From an uncultured Clostridia bacterium (GTDB lineage: Bacteria > Bacillota > Clostridia > Oscillospirales > Acutalibacteraceae): a stretch of DNA of 64,000 nucleotides. Position numbers and translations under genes: made by a program. The notes below the pieces were generated by a model that saw nothing but the letters and a program-made list of their open reading frames with translations, was not told the DNA's origin and did no database searches. Shown here piece by piece: positions 15,946 to 23,350 of this stretch (positions within the stretch are counted from its first letter, which is position 1; each line of letters begins with the position of its first letter). Location: the NCBI GenBank assembly GCA_947628665.1, contig CANRAU010000005.1:1-64000 (forward strand). The letters are read 5' to 3'.

Positions 15946-16153
15946 TTTGATCCCCCATTAACTTTTGCAGCAGACTTTGCGCCTGCGGCGTGCTCAACAA
16001 TTCGCGTGCGGCGGCTTCATTCTCCAAAACCTCTTGCAGCTTTTTGGACTGCGTAGGGGAGAGCTGCCGCATCAAATAGTCCTCCGCTTCCTTTTTTGTA
16101 CCCTTGTGCTTGAGATCGTCGATCATTTTGTCCATGAAGCCCTGTTCCTGCAT
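15929..16153 (-). CDS. Uncharacterised small protein, first gene of a three-gene operon
   Basis: A 74-residue, charged, all-helical protein that I do not recognise. Features are DKMIDDLKHKGTKKEAEDYL followed by LSPTQSKKLQEVLENEAAA. The ATG at 16153 is about nine bases after GCGAGG; an in-frame GTG nine bases earlier is less likely because it overlaps that site. It starts a tight minus-strand operon, divergent from the phosphodiesterase gene. The conservation of spacing suggests the three products work together, but no function can be given. Confidence 0.7.
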   Translation of the reverse strand: MQEQGFMDKMIDDLKHKGTKKEAEDYLMRQLSPTQSKKLQEVLENEAAARELLSTPQAQSLLQKLMGDQNGQHQ

Positions 16154-16181
16154 TGCAAACACCTCGCCGATTTGTTATAAT
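16153..16181 (+). promoter_or_regulatory. Sigma-A promoter for the phosphodiesterase-nagA genes
   Basis: TTGCAA at 16153-16158 and TATAAT at 16176-16181 are 17 bp apart. The -35 overlaps the start codon of the divergent minus-strand operon, so the two transcription units share a 62-bp control region. Confidence 0.6.
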
Positions 16182-16215
16182 TCTATTATCATCGTATGAA
16201 GGAAGAGAAAATTTT

Positions 16216-16686
16216 ATGATTCGCCTGTTGGTTCTGTCGGATTCGCACCGCGACGCGATAACGCTCGGGCAGGTACTGCGTCTGCACCCCGAAGCAAACG
16301 CGGTATTTTTCCTCGGCGACGGCGAGCAGGAATTTTTAAGTCCCGCCATAGCCGCGCTTTACGAGGGAAAAATCGTGACCGCGCTTGCGGGAAACTGCGA
16401 TTTTTCCTCGCAATTGCCGACCGAGCAGCTCGTCCCCATCGGCGGCAAGCGCATTTTCGCTTTGCATGGGCATACGCGCTATGTCAAATACGGTATGCAG
16501 GATCTCATAGAAGCGGCGCGCGAGCATCAGGCCGACGTCGTGCTGTACGGGCATACGCACGTCCCGAAATCCGAGCGGATCGACGGCGTTTTCTATTTAT
16601 GCCCGGGCAGCGTGCGCGATGGGGCATACGGCATGGTGGATATCACCGACAAGGGCGAGATCATTTGCATTACGGCGACGGTGTGA
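16216..16686 (+). CDS. YfcE/MJ0936 family metallophosphodiesterase
   Basis: A 156-residue calcineurin-like phosphoesterase with the complete metal-binding set: DSHRD (residue 9 region), FLGDGE, AGNCD, LHGHT and LYGHTHVPK, ending with PGSVRDGAYG. Characterised relatives hydrolyse bis-pNPP and possibly cyclic nucleotides or nucleotide-linked substrates; the natural substrate is unknown. The ATG at 16216 follows GAAGGAAGAG. In many Clostridia the gene sits next to rdgB-type housecleaning enzymes, but here it precedes nagA. Confidence 0.88.
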   Translation: MIRLLVLSDSHRDAITLGQVLRLHPEANAVFFLGDGEQEFLSPAIAALYEGKIVTALAGNCDFSSQLPTEQLVPIGGKRIFALHGHTRYVKYGMQDLIEAAREHQADVVLYGHTHVPKSERIDGVFYLCPGSVRDGAYGMVDITDKGEIICITATV

Positions 16687-16708
16687 CGCGGAGGGGCATG
16701 GCGGAGAA

Positions 16709-17872
16709 ATGATGTTGTATTTTAAAAATGTACAACTGGTTTTGGAACAGGAAATCAAACAGGGTGAACTGCTCGCGGAAAACGGCAAGATCCTCTCGGT
16801 AGGAGAGCGGCTTTCCGCGCCGCAGGATGCGAAGGTCATAGACGGCGCGGGGCAGTATTTGTCCCCCGGATTTATCGACCTGCACGTTCACGGCGGCGGG
16901 GGATATTCCGCCATGGGCGGCGCAGAAGCGGTCAAAGCTATGTGCGAAGCGCACGCGCGCCACGGCGTAACGTCGATTTTGCCGACGATGCTCGCCGCAC
17001 CCGTGGCGCAATTAAAAACCGCGATAGACGGCGTCCGCGCAGCGCAGCGCGCGACCGAGCATGTGCATATTTTAGGCGTGCATTTGGAAGGGCCGTTCCT
17101 GTCGCCCGATATGTGCGGCGCGCAAAGCCCCGACAACCTGCTCGTACCCGAAACGTGCGATTACGAGGACTTGCTCTCGTACTGGGACGGCATCAAAATG
17201 GTGGGCGCAGCGCCCGAGCTTCCAGGCGGTATGGCGCTGGGAAAGGCGATTGCACGGCACGGCGCGGTCGCGTCCGTCGCGCATTCGGCGGGCGACTACG
17301 ATACGGCGTGCGAAGCGTTTCAAAACGGCTACAGCGACGTGACGCATCTTTACAACGCCTGCACCGCCTGCAAAAAGGACGGGCTGTTCCGCCGCGCGGG
17401 AACGGTCGAAGCGGCGCTTACCACCCCCTCTGTCACGGTACAGGTGATCGCCGATCTGCGGCATTTGCCCGTCGGCGTGCTTCGATTGATTTATCGATGC
17501 AAGGGCGCGGACAAAATGTATGTCATCAGCGACGGGCTGGAATATGCCGCGATGGATTTGCGCGAAGGCGAGGTCTTTACGCAGGAAAACGGCATGGCTG
17601 TGCGCTATGCGGACGGCGTGATGCTGTTGGCGGATCGCTCCTGCCTTGCGGGTTCGGTCGCGTCCGGCGATAAGCTCGTGCGCAATCTGTATCACGAAGT
17701 GGGGATTCCCTTGCCCGATTGCGTCAAAATGGCGTCCCTGACCCCCGCGCGCGTGTTGGGACTGGACAATCAAAAAGGCAAGCTGCAAGCGGGCTTTGAC
17801 GCGGATTTGATTTTATTTGACGAGCAGATCGCGGTTTCGCGCGTGTTCGTCAGCGGAAAAGAGATCAACTGA
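16709..17872 (+). CDS. nagA: N-acetylglucosamine-6-phosphate deacetylase
   Basis: NagA removes acetate from GlcNAc-6-phosphate in amino sugar catabolism and peptidoglycan recycling. The 387 residues begin with the small beta domain, followed by the barrel with metal motif PGFIDLHVHGGGG, the GVHLEGPF strand with its conserved Glu, histidines in SVAHSAGD and VTHLYNA, and the catalytic Asp region YVISDGLE. The GGAG at 16703 is close to tandem ATGs at 16709 and 16712; either could serve. nagB is not adjacent. The downstream Gfo/Idh gene starts 18 bp later, so the two are probably co-expressed. Confidence 0.94.
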   Translation: MMLYFKNVQLVLEQEIKQGELLAENGKILSVGERLSAPQDAKVIDGAGQYLSPGFIDLHVHGGGGYSAMGGAEAVKAMCEAHARHGVTSILPTMLAAPVAQLKTAIDGVRAAQRATEHVHILGVHLEGPFLSPDMCGAQSPDNLLVPETCDYEDLLSYWDGIKMVGAAPELPGGMALGKAIARHGAVASVAHSAGDYDTACEAFQNGYSDVTHLYNACTACKKDGLFRRAGTVEAALTTPSVTVQVIADLRHLPVGVLRLIYRCKGADKMYVISDGLEYAAMDLREGEVFTQENGMAVRYADGVMLLADRSCLAGSVASGDKLVRNLYHEVGIPLPDCVKMASLTPARVLGLDNQKGKLQAGFDADLILFDEQIAVSRVFVSGKEIN

Positions 17873-17890
17873 CAAAAGGAGATGGGCGCA

Positions 17891-19075
17891 GTGACCAAAT
17901 TTCGATGGGGTTACATAGGTTCGGGCAATATCGCGGCTTCCACCGCGCGCAGTATTTTGCGCGGCGCGCACGAGATCACCGCTGTGTACAGCCGCAATGC
18001 CAAAAAGGCAGAGGCGTTTGCCAAAAAGTACGGCGCAATTTGTTACCGTTCTGCCGAGGATTTGCTTGCAAGCGGCAAAATCGACGCGCTGTATATTGCG
18101 ACACCGCACACCGCGCACGTTTCGTATGCGGTCGCCGCGCTCGAGCATAAAATCCCCGTGCTGTGTGAAAAGCCGGTGGGCGTGTGCCTTGCAGATGTGG
18201 AAACGCTGATCGACTGTGCCAAGAAAAACGATGCGTATTTTGCCGAAGCCATGTGGACGTGGTTTTCGGACGTTGCGCGCACGGTGCGCGATTGGGTGCA
18301 TGTGGGCAAAATCGGCCGCGTGCAGTCGGTGGAGATACACTATGCGTTTCCCGGGCTGCAAATGCCCAAAGATTCCCGCGTGCGCACACCCGAAACGGCG
18401 GGCGGCGCGCTTTTGGATATTGGGATCTATCCCATCACCTATTGCTGCAATCTGTTCGGCGCACCCGATGAAATTTGTTGCACGGGCGAACTGAAGGATG
18501 GCATAGACGTCCGCGAAACGGTGGAGCTTCGGTATCTAAACACCCCGTTCGGCGATTTTGCCTGTACGCTGCATATGGGGCTGACGGGGCTGCGGGAAAG
18601 CTGTGTCATCAAAGGCAGCAGAGGCGAGATCACGCTCCCGGGCTTTTTCCATATGGCGTCGAAAGCCGTTTTAAAGTGCGATACGGTCAGACAGACGTTC
18701 CGCGGCAAAACGGACTATTTGACGGAGTTTACGCGCGTCGCCGAGGAAATTCGCGCGGGCAAAACGCAGTCGGATTTCGTGCCGCTTCAAAAGACGTGGG
18801 AATGTATGCGTGTGATGGATGTCTGCCGCCGTCAAATGGGGCTTTATTATCCGTTTGAAGCCGAAAAGGGCTTGCCGCAAACCGATTGGGAAAAGCTGAA
18901 CGGGTATATAGAGGGGCTGCAAGACACCACGGCGGGGGATATGCCGCAGGACGAAAAGGTCGCCGCGCTCTATCGGCAGCTCAAAGACGGCGCGGCGCAG
19001 GCGTCCGATATGGAAAGCTATTGGAACAGCTTCCCGCAATTAAGCGACAAAAGTAAGGCATCGCTGCGGCGGTGA
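17891..19075 (+). CDS. Gfo/Idh/MocA family NAD(P)-dependent oxidoreductase
   Basis: A 394-residue sugar-type dehydrogenase. The N-terminal Rossmann fold has WGYIGSGNIAAS (residues 6-17) and the family motif CEKPVG near residue 95. The middle holds the typical ETAGGALLDIGIYPI substrate segment. The GTG at 17891 is favoured because AAGGAG lies nine bases before it; the ATG at 17882 directly abuts that site. The usual family length is about 330, and the extra C-terminal 60 residues are helical. Linkage to nagA suggests oxidation or epimerisation of an amino sugar derivative, but the substrate cannot be read from the sequence. Confidence 0.88.
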   Translation: MTKFRWGYIGSGNIAASTARSILRGAHEITAVYSRNAKKAEAFAKKYGAICYRSAEDLLASGKIDALYIATPHTAHVSYAVAALEHKIPVLCEKPVGVCLADVETLIDCAKKNDAYFAEAMWTWFSDVARTVRDWVHVGKIGRVQSVEIHYAFPGLQMPKDSRVRTPETAGGALLDIGIYPITYCCNLFGAPDEICCTGELKDGIDVRETVELRYLNTPFGDFACTLHMGLTGLRESCVIKGSRGEITLPGFFHMASKAVLKCDTVRQTFRGKTDYLTEFTRVAEEIRAGKTQSDFVPLQKTWECMRVMDVCRRQMGLYYPFEAEKGLPQTDWEKLNGYIEGLQDTTAGDMPQDEKVAALYRQLKDGAAQASDMESYWNSFPQLSDKSKASLRR

Positions 19076-19113
19076 TCGGATTTTCCCCGATCCATGTAAG
19101 GAAAATACCGATA

Positions 19114-19569
19114 ATGTCAGAAAGTGTGGAGAAGATTCGTATGGTGCGTTTAGCGACTGTGCATGATGCGGAACCATTAGACATTTTAAATCAGGCGTTT
19201 AACGGCAGCGGCGAGACAAGCCTCGAAAGCATAAAAGATTCTCTTTTACACAATAGGCAAGAGATTGTCATCGTAGATGAGGAAAACGGCTTTCTGGTCG
19301 GTTTTGTTTGTGTGCAGGTAAAGAAATCATTTTGTTATGATGAATATATGCCGGAGATCACAGAAGTATATGTCGACCCTGAATACAGAAAACGGGGCAT
19401 CGCAAGGAGCATGATTTCTTTTGCAGAGAACTATTGCAGCGTACATTATCCGCTCCATAAATTTGAGCTTTTGACCGGAAAAGACAACTTTACCGCTCGG
19501 CGGGTATATAAAAAACTCGGGTATGGCGATGATAGAGAAATACATTTGTCAAAGCGAATCAGGAAATAA
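19114..19569 (+). CDS. GNAT family N-acetyltransferase
   Basis: A 151-residue acetyltransferase. The fold runs from VRLATVHDAEPLDIL to the acetyl-CoA binding segment EVYVDPEYRKRGIARSMI (about residues 89-106) and the C-terminal FTARRVYKKLGYGDD. The substrate is unknown. The start is ATG 19114 with AAGGAAA upstream; ATG 19141, with GGAGAAG upstream, is an alternative. It begins an AT-richer block with codon use unlike the flanking genes, a sign of transfer. No terminator separates it from the oxidoreductase upstream. Confidence 0.85.
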   Translation: MSESVEKIRMVRLATVHDAEPLDILNQAFNGSGETSLESIKDSLLHNRQEIVIVDEENGFLVGFVCVQVKKSFCYDEYMPEITEVYVDPEYRKRGIARSMISFAENYCSVHYPLHKFELLTGKDNFTARRVYKKLGYGDDREIHLSKRIRK

Positions 19570-19814
19570 ACAACTTCCGTCCGTCGGGACGCACCGAGCG
19601 ACAAGACAGGATTTGAAACCGCCAAAATCTTAGACTGTTACCACCCGTTATAGGGTGATAACAAAATCCGTAGAAAGCATTGAAAATAAAGGATTTGTCG
19701 TAGCTTGCTCTCCTTATCTATTTATAAAACGTTACTTGGAGTTGTCCTTGTCGTTACATTTTATAAAGGCAAAAACAAGGGGAGAACGGCGGAAAAGAGT
19801 AGGAGAAGAAAAGT
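19570..19814 (+). other. AT-rich intergenic region with a hairpin
   Basis: No gene was seen. A hairpin with arms 19637-19646 and 19653-19662 (9 of 10 pairs) is not followed by a T-run. The 13-bp sequence GGCAAAAACAAGG at 19768-19780 is repeated exactly at 20505-20517, each time in the untranslated region before a gene. A good binding site (GGAGAAG) precedes the gene at 19815. Confidence 0.5.
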
Positions 19815-20366
19815 ATGAAGTTATTATTTTTAATTGGCAACGCTGCCGTGGGCAAAATGACGGTCGGGCAAGAGTTGATGAAAATTACCGGCTTGCGGTT
19901 GTTCCACAACCATATGACCATTGAGCCAGTCATTGAAATTTTCGGGCAGTTTAACGGCGCAGCAATAAACAGACTTCGTCAGGTTGTGTTTGAGGAGTTT
20001 GCAAAGACTGATAACTATGGCATGATTTATACATATATGTGGGCGTTTGACCAGCGGACAGATTGGGATTATGTTGAGCAAGTTAAGAGGATTTTTGAGC
20101 CGTATGATACCGAATTTTATTATGTGGAACTTGTTGCCTCCCAAGCGGTACGACTAGAGCGAAATGCAAGCGACAATCGTCTTCAAAACAAGGCATCAAA
20201 AAGAAATGTTTCTTGGTCCAATCAAAGGCTGATAGACGATGATAAACACTATCGTCTTGAGAGTATGGACGGTGAAATTCCATTTGGCAATTACATAAAA
20301 ATAGACAACACAAACCTTGCGCCGGATGTTGTGGCACAGATGATAAAAAAGCAATTTAATCTTTGA
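19815..20366 (+). CDS. P-loop kinase-like protein
   Basis: A 183-residue protein with an N-terminal P-loop LIGNAAVGKMTVGQEL (residues 6-21, Walker A GNAAVGKM with Met in place of the usual Ser/Thr), then NHMTIEP, and a region (RLERNASDNRL) resembling the lid of small-molecule kinases such as shikimate kinase or chloramphenicol phosphotransferase-like proteins. It is probably an AAA-type or adenylate-kinase-like nucleotide-binding protein; the substrate is unknown. The Met after the Walker Lys is odd for a kinase. It is AT-rich and flanked by two GNAT genes, so it is likely part of an acquired block. Confidence 0.75.
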   Translation: MKLLFLIGNAAVGKMTVGQELMKITGLRLFHNHMTIEPVIEIFGQFNGAAINRLRQVVFEEFAKTDNYGMIYTYMWAFDQRTDWDYVEQVKRIFEPYDTEFYYVELVASQAVRLERNASDNRLQNKASKRNVSWSNQRLIDDDKHYRLESMDGEIPFGNYIKIDNTNLAPDVVAQMIKKQFNL

Positions 20367-20618
20367 TAAAAGTCATATTGTGTCGAGGACAAACCACCGG
20401 TTTGTGCGAGGGATATATTTCGCTCTCACGCGCCGAGGGCTTAAGACCAGCCGAGAAAACAGATTGGTGTTTAGATAAATTTTTTCTCTGTTTAGGCTCG
20501 TAAGGGCAAAAACAAGGAAAAATACATAAGGCTTAAGAATTGTACAAGCGAAATACCTTAAAAGTATGGGGCTTTTAAATGGCAACTAAGATAAAACAGG
20601 ATTTTGCAGAGGTTTGGT
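20367..20618 (+). other. AT-rich intergenic region with hairpin, repeats and a 15-codon ORF
   Basis: A perfect hairpin lies at 20389-20405 (7-bp arms). GGCTTAAGA occurs at 20438-20446 and again at 20530-20538, and GGCAAAAACAAGG at 20505-20517 repeats 19768-19780. A 15-codon ORF (20579-20626, ATG to TAG) ends inside the next gene and could couple its translation. No larger gene was seen. Confidence 0.45.
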
Positions 20619-21056
20619 ATGGTTAGAGAAATTGCCGAAAATGAATTGCATGCATTGTTGGAACTGTATTTATATTTGCATGAGCAGTCTGTGCCGGAAA
20701 TGACAGAGCATTTGCAAAAGACCTGGGAGACGATCCTGCAAGATGAAAATCATCACATTATTGTGAATGAGATCAACAACAAAATCGTGTCCTCCTGCGT
20801 TTGCGTGATCATTCCGAATTTAACAAGAAACAGCAGACCGTATGCATTTATCGAAAATGTTGTCACCCATGCCGATTATCGAGGCAAGGGATACGCAACA
20901 CAATGCTTGCATTATGCAAAAGAAATTGCGGAGAAGGCAAATTGTTATAAAATGATGCTGCTTACAGGTTCTAAGGAAGAAGCAACCCTGAAATTCTATC
21001 GCAGCGCAGGGTATAACAGCAGCGATAAAACCGCTTTTATTCAATGGCTTGCATAG
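20619..21056 (+). CDS. GNAT family N-acetyltransferase
   Basis: A 145-residue acetyltransferase with VREIAENELHALLELY at the start, the acetyl-CoA segment VVTHADYRGKGYATQCL (about residues 84-100) and the C-terminal EEATLKFYRSAGYNSSDKTAF. It fits single-domain GNAT enzymes acting on small molecules; the substrate is unknown. The ATG at 20619 has GCAGAGG six bases upstream. It closes the AT-richer block and differs in sequence from the GNAT at 19114, so the two are not a recent duplication. Confidence 0.85.
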   Translation: MVREIAENELHALLELYLYLHEQSVPEMTEHLQKTWETILQDENHHIIVNEINNKIVSSCVCVIIPNLTRNSRPYAFIENVVTHADYRGKGYATQCLHYAKEIAEKANCYKMMLLTGSKEEATLKFYRSAGYNSSDKTAFIQWLA

Positions 21057-21137
21057 AGACAATAGAATCAGCATGAAATGTGCCATAGGCGTGCGCTTTT
21101 TCACCGACCGCTTTATCGGCTGTTCAATCGCATACAA

Positions 21138-21545
21138 AAAATCGGTCATAGAAAATCTATGGCCGATTCAGCGTGTAGAAAAAGTATGTGCCACTCGGCA
21201 ATATGCACAAAAGGAATAAGATTATGGGGAACCCCCGGCGAGGGTTCCCCCACCGAAAAACAGTCCACTGGACTGTTTTTCGCCCCTCCTGCGCTTTTTT
21301 GGGACAAAAATTTCGCAGCCTGCGGGCTGCGATGAGGGCGCTGCCCCTCAACCCTGCCGCCTTTTGAAAAAGGCGGGCGAAAACTTGAATTTGGGTCTTG
21401 GAAAACGAGAGAAAAAAGGCGGGCGAAAACTTTTGGCTGTTTTGCTATCGCAAAACAGTTTATCGACAGACTAAATCGGTCATAGAAAACCTATGGCCGA
21501 TTTTGCTTTATTCTTTGGCACACGGGCAAATGCCGTGCGTTTTTT
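21138..21545 (+). repeat. Hairpin-dense repeat element flanked by two copies of one hairpin
   Basis: The same hairpin occurs at 21140-21168 and 21473-21504 (12-13 bp stem, identical arms, different loop base). Between them lie perfect hairpins at 21226-21250, 21254-21282, 21313-21332, 21333-21350, 21357-21376 and 21437-21458, and a 20-bp direct repeat at 21367-21386 and 21413-21432. A terminator-like stem with six T follows at 21521-21545. No ORF with a binding site was found. Such GC-rich palindromic modules are common interspersed repeats in some Clostridia, but the family was not identified here. Confidence 0.6.
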
Positions 21546-21564
21546 GCAGGACGTTCTCTTCCCC

Positions 21565-21729
21565 TTACGCGCTCGGCAGCATAGCCTTGCGCTCGCGAAG
21601 CGCCAAACCGATCTCCAGCGCGGAAAACACGAAAATACCGATGCTTAGCGTCGTCCGAAGCAAATACAGAACCTTGATGAGCTTCGTCCCCGTGCGCAAA
21701 ATGCGCATATCCCGAAACAGCGTTTCCAT
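21565..21729 (-). CDS. Small membrane protein after spoVAD
   Basis: A 54-residue ORF, too short for usual gene cut-offs, begins with ATG at 21729, 14 bases after the spoVAD stop, with AAGGAG overlapping that stop region. A basic N-terminus (FRDMRILRTGTKLIK) is followed by one hydrophobic helix (VLYLLRTTLSIGIFVFSALE, about residues 20-40) and a basic tail. It stands where spoVAE normally lies but shows no similarity to SpoVAE, a polytopic protein of about 115 residues. Function unknown; the strong binding site and operon position make translation likely. Confidence 0.65.
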   Translation of the reverse strand: METLFRDMRILRTGTKLIKVLYLLRTTLSIGIFVFSALEIGLALRERKAMLPSA

Positions 21730-21743
21730 AGCCGCTCTCTCCT

Positions 21744-22772
21744 TTACAAAACATTCTGCGGCTTGGAGACCAAAACCGCGTGCGCGATGGACGGGATCGT
21801 CTCCCCCTGCAAAGACGAGGTTTGGGACATGAGCGCGCCCGTTGCGACCAGCAGCACCTTTTTGAGTTCCCCGGCCGAAATGCGCCGCAGGATATAGGAA
21901 TTGAACACCGAACCCGCGCAGCCGCAGCCCGAACCGCCCGCGTGGACGTCCTGTGCCTTTATATCGTAAAGCAGCAGCCCGCAGTCCGTATGATTGCGGC
22001 TGACGTCAAACCCGTAATCCTTTTTGAGCAGCTCTTTGAGCAGGGATGATCCGACTAACCCCAAATCGCCCGTCAAAATCAGGTCTATTGAATCGGGTGC
22101 AAGTCCCGTGTCGTTTAAGAAGCTCGCGATCGTCTCTGCCGCGGCGGGCGCCATGGCCGCGCCCATATTGTTGGCGTCTTTGACGCCGAGGTCGGCCATT
22201 TTCCCGAATGTTACCGCCTCTACACAGGGCTTGTTCGGGTCGCTGGGCGCTATCACGCTCGCACCCGCCGCCGTTGCGGTACGCTGTGCTGTGGGCGGCC
22301 GCTGCCCGCCGTATTCCAACGGCTGGCGAAACTGCCGCTCCGCCGAACAGAAGTGGGAGGAGGTCGCCGCCACCGCGAGATTTGCCGCTTTGGTATCCAC
22401 CAAAAGAGAGGCAAGTCCCAAGGCAAGCGACATCGTGGAACACGCGCCGTATAGCCCTAAAAAGGGAATGCCCAAATCCCGCAGCCCGAAGGATGAGCCG
22501 GTGCATTGGTTCAAAAGGTCGCCCGCGAGAATATAGTCCACATCCGAGGGGACTTTGCCCGCTTTATCGAGCGCGCGGATGACCGCTTCGCGCTGTAATG
22601 TGCTTTCCGCCTTTTCAAAAGAGGCTTCACCGAGCGAATCGTCGGTGTAAATGTGATCGAATTCCGCCTTTAAAGGGCCTTCGCCCTCGGTTTTGCCGAC
22701 CACCGCCGCGTTGCCGATGATGGACGGCCGCGTGGTGAGATTGAGTGTATATCTGCCTTGTCTGATAGCCAT
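21744..22772 (-). CDS. spoVAD: Stage V sporulation protein AD
   Basis: SpoVAD is the soluble, thiolase-fold, dipicolinate-binding subunit of the SpoVA channel, which loads calcium dipicolinate into the forespore. The 342 residues match the family, with the N-terminal RPSIIGNAAVVGKTEGEGPL, the GLYGACSTMSLALGLA thiolase-like core (about residue 130) and GGSGCGCAGSVFN near residue 290. The ATG at 22772 has AAAAGGAG upstream. It lies 12 bp after spoVAC. Confidence 0.96.
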   Translation of the reverse strand: MAIRQGRYTLNLTTRPSIIGNAAVVGKTEGEGPLKAEFDHIYTDDSLGEASFEKAESTLQREAVIRALDKAGKVPSDVDYILAGDLLNQCTGSSFGLRDLGIPFLGLYGACSTMSLALGLASLLVDTKAANLAVAATSSHFCSAERQFRQPLEYGGQRPPTAQRTATAAGASVIAPSDPNKPCVEAVTFGKMADLGVKDANNMGAAMAPAAAETIASFLNDTGLAPDSIDLILTGDLGLVGSSLLKELLKKDYGFDVSRNHTDCGLLLYDIKAQDVHAGGSGCGCAGSVFNSYILRRISAGELKKVLLVATGALMSQTSSLQGETIPSIAHAVLVSKPQNVL

Positions 22773-22784
22773 AGCCTGCTCCTT

Positions 22785-23228
22785 TTAATACAATTTGAAA
22801 AGATAGGCGATCAGACCGTAAACGACCGCCGCCGAACAGCCATAGGCGATCACAGGACCTGAAATTGAGAACAGCTTTGCGCCCGTACCCAAAATCCGGC
22901 CTTCCGCCTGAAATTCCATGGCGGGCGAGACGATGGAGTTGGCAAATCCCGTGATCGGTACGATCGTTCCCGCGCCCGCGTGCTTGGCGATTTTGTCAAA
23001 TACGCCTATCCCTGTAAGAATGGCCGTCAGCACGATCAGCGTAACGGTCGTGGCGGCCTTTACGCCGTCCTCACTGAAGTTTGCGCGGGTATAGAGGTAC
23101 ATAAAGACCTGCCCGATCATGCAGATCAAGCCCCCGATGAGAAAGGCTTTGATGATATCCATGATTTTTGGCGAAGGCGGCGAGGCCTTTTTTGTCATAT
23201 CGTCATATTCTTTTCCTGTCGTAGCCAT
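22785..23228 (-). CDS. spoVAC: Stage V sporulation protein AC
   Basis: SpoVAC is the membrane channel subunit for dipicolinate movement in spores and is reported to be mechanosensitive. The 147 residues have a short cytoplasmic N-terminus, then hydrophobic segments starting at FLIGGLICMIGQVFMYLY, VTLIVLTAILTGIG, the conserved ITGFANSIVSPAMEF loop, and VIAYGCSAAVVYGLIAYL. The ATG at 23228 has AAAGGAG upstream. A forespore-type promoter lies upstream at 23259-23288. Confidence 0.96.
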   Translation of the reverse strand: MATTGKEYDDMTKKASPPSPKIMDIIKAFLIGGLICMIGQVFMYLYTRANFSEDGVKAATTVTLIVLTAILTGIGVFDKIAKHAGAGTIVPITGFANSIVSPAMEFQAEGRILGTGAKLFSISGPVIAYGCSAAVVYGLIAYLFKLY

Positions 23229-23258
23229 ATTTTTGCTCCTTTGCAATCTTTTCTACTC

Positions 23259-23288
23259 TATCATGACCGTTTTTTGCATGAAAATTCA
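23259..23288 (-). promoter_or_regulatory. Probable SigG/SigF-type forespore promoter of spoVA
   Basis: Read on the minus strand, TGAATT (23288-23283) and CATGATA (23265-23259) are 17 bp apart, close to the B. subtilis forespore consensus (TGAATA, CATNNTA). The spoVA operon of B. subtilis is SigG-dependent, which supports the call. Confidence 0.5.
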
Positions 23289-23299
23289 CAATTTGTACA

Positions 23300-23328
23300 T
23301 TGAAATGGCCGCGCAAATACGGTATGAT
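23300..23328 (+). promoter_or_regulatory. Sigma-A promoter of the ABC ATPase gene
   Basis: TTGAAA at 23300-23305 and TATGAT at 23323-23328 with 17 bp spacing, just before the ATG at 23351. It leaves a very short leader with GGCGG as a weak binding site. Confidence 0.5.
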
Positions 23329-23350
23329 TTGACAATAAGGCGGTGTTTCT

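Noticed and set aside
19570..20618. Integron cassettes with attC sites
   Set aside because: Intergenic hairpins and repeats exist but no attC-type paired core sites (GTTRRRY/RYYYAAC) with the right spacing, and no integrase, were seen.
21138..21545. CRISPR array
   Set aside because: Repeats are unequal palindromes without regular spacers, and there are no cas genes.
21491..21754. 87-codon minus-strand frame after spoVAD
   Set aside because: It overlaps the better supported 54-codon ORF in another frame and has no ribosome site or hydrophobic segment.
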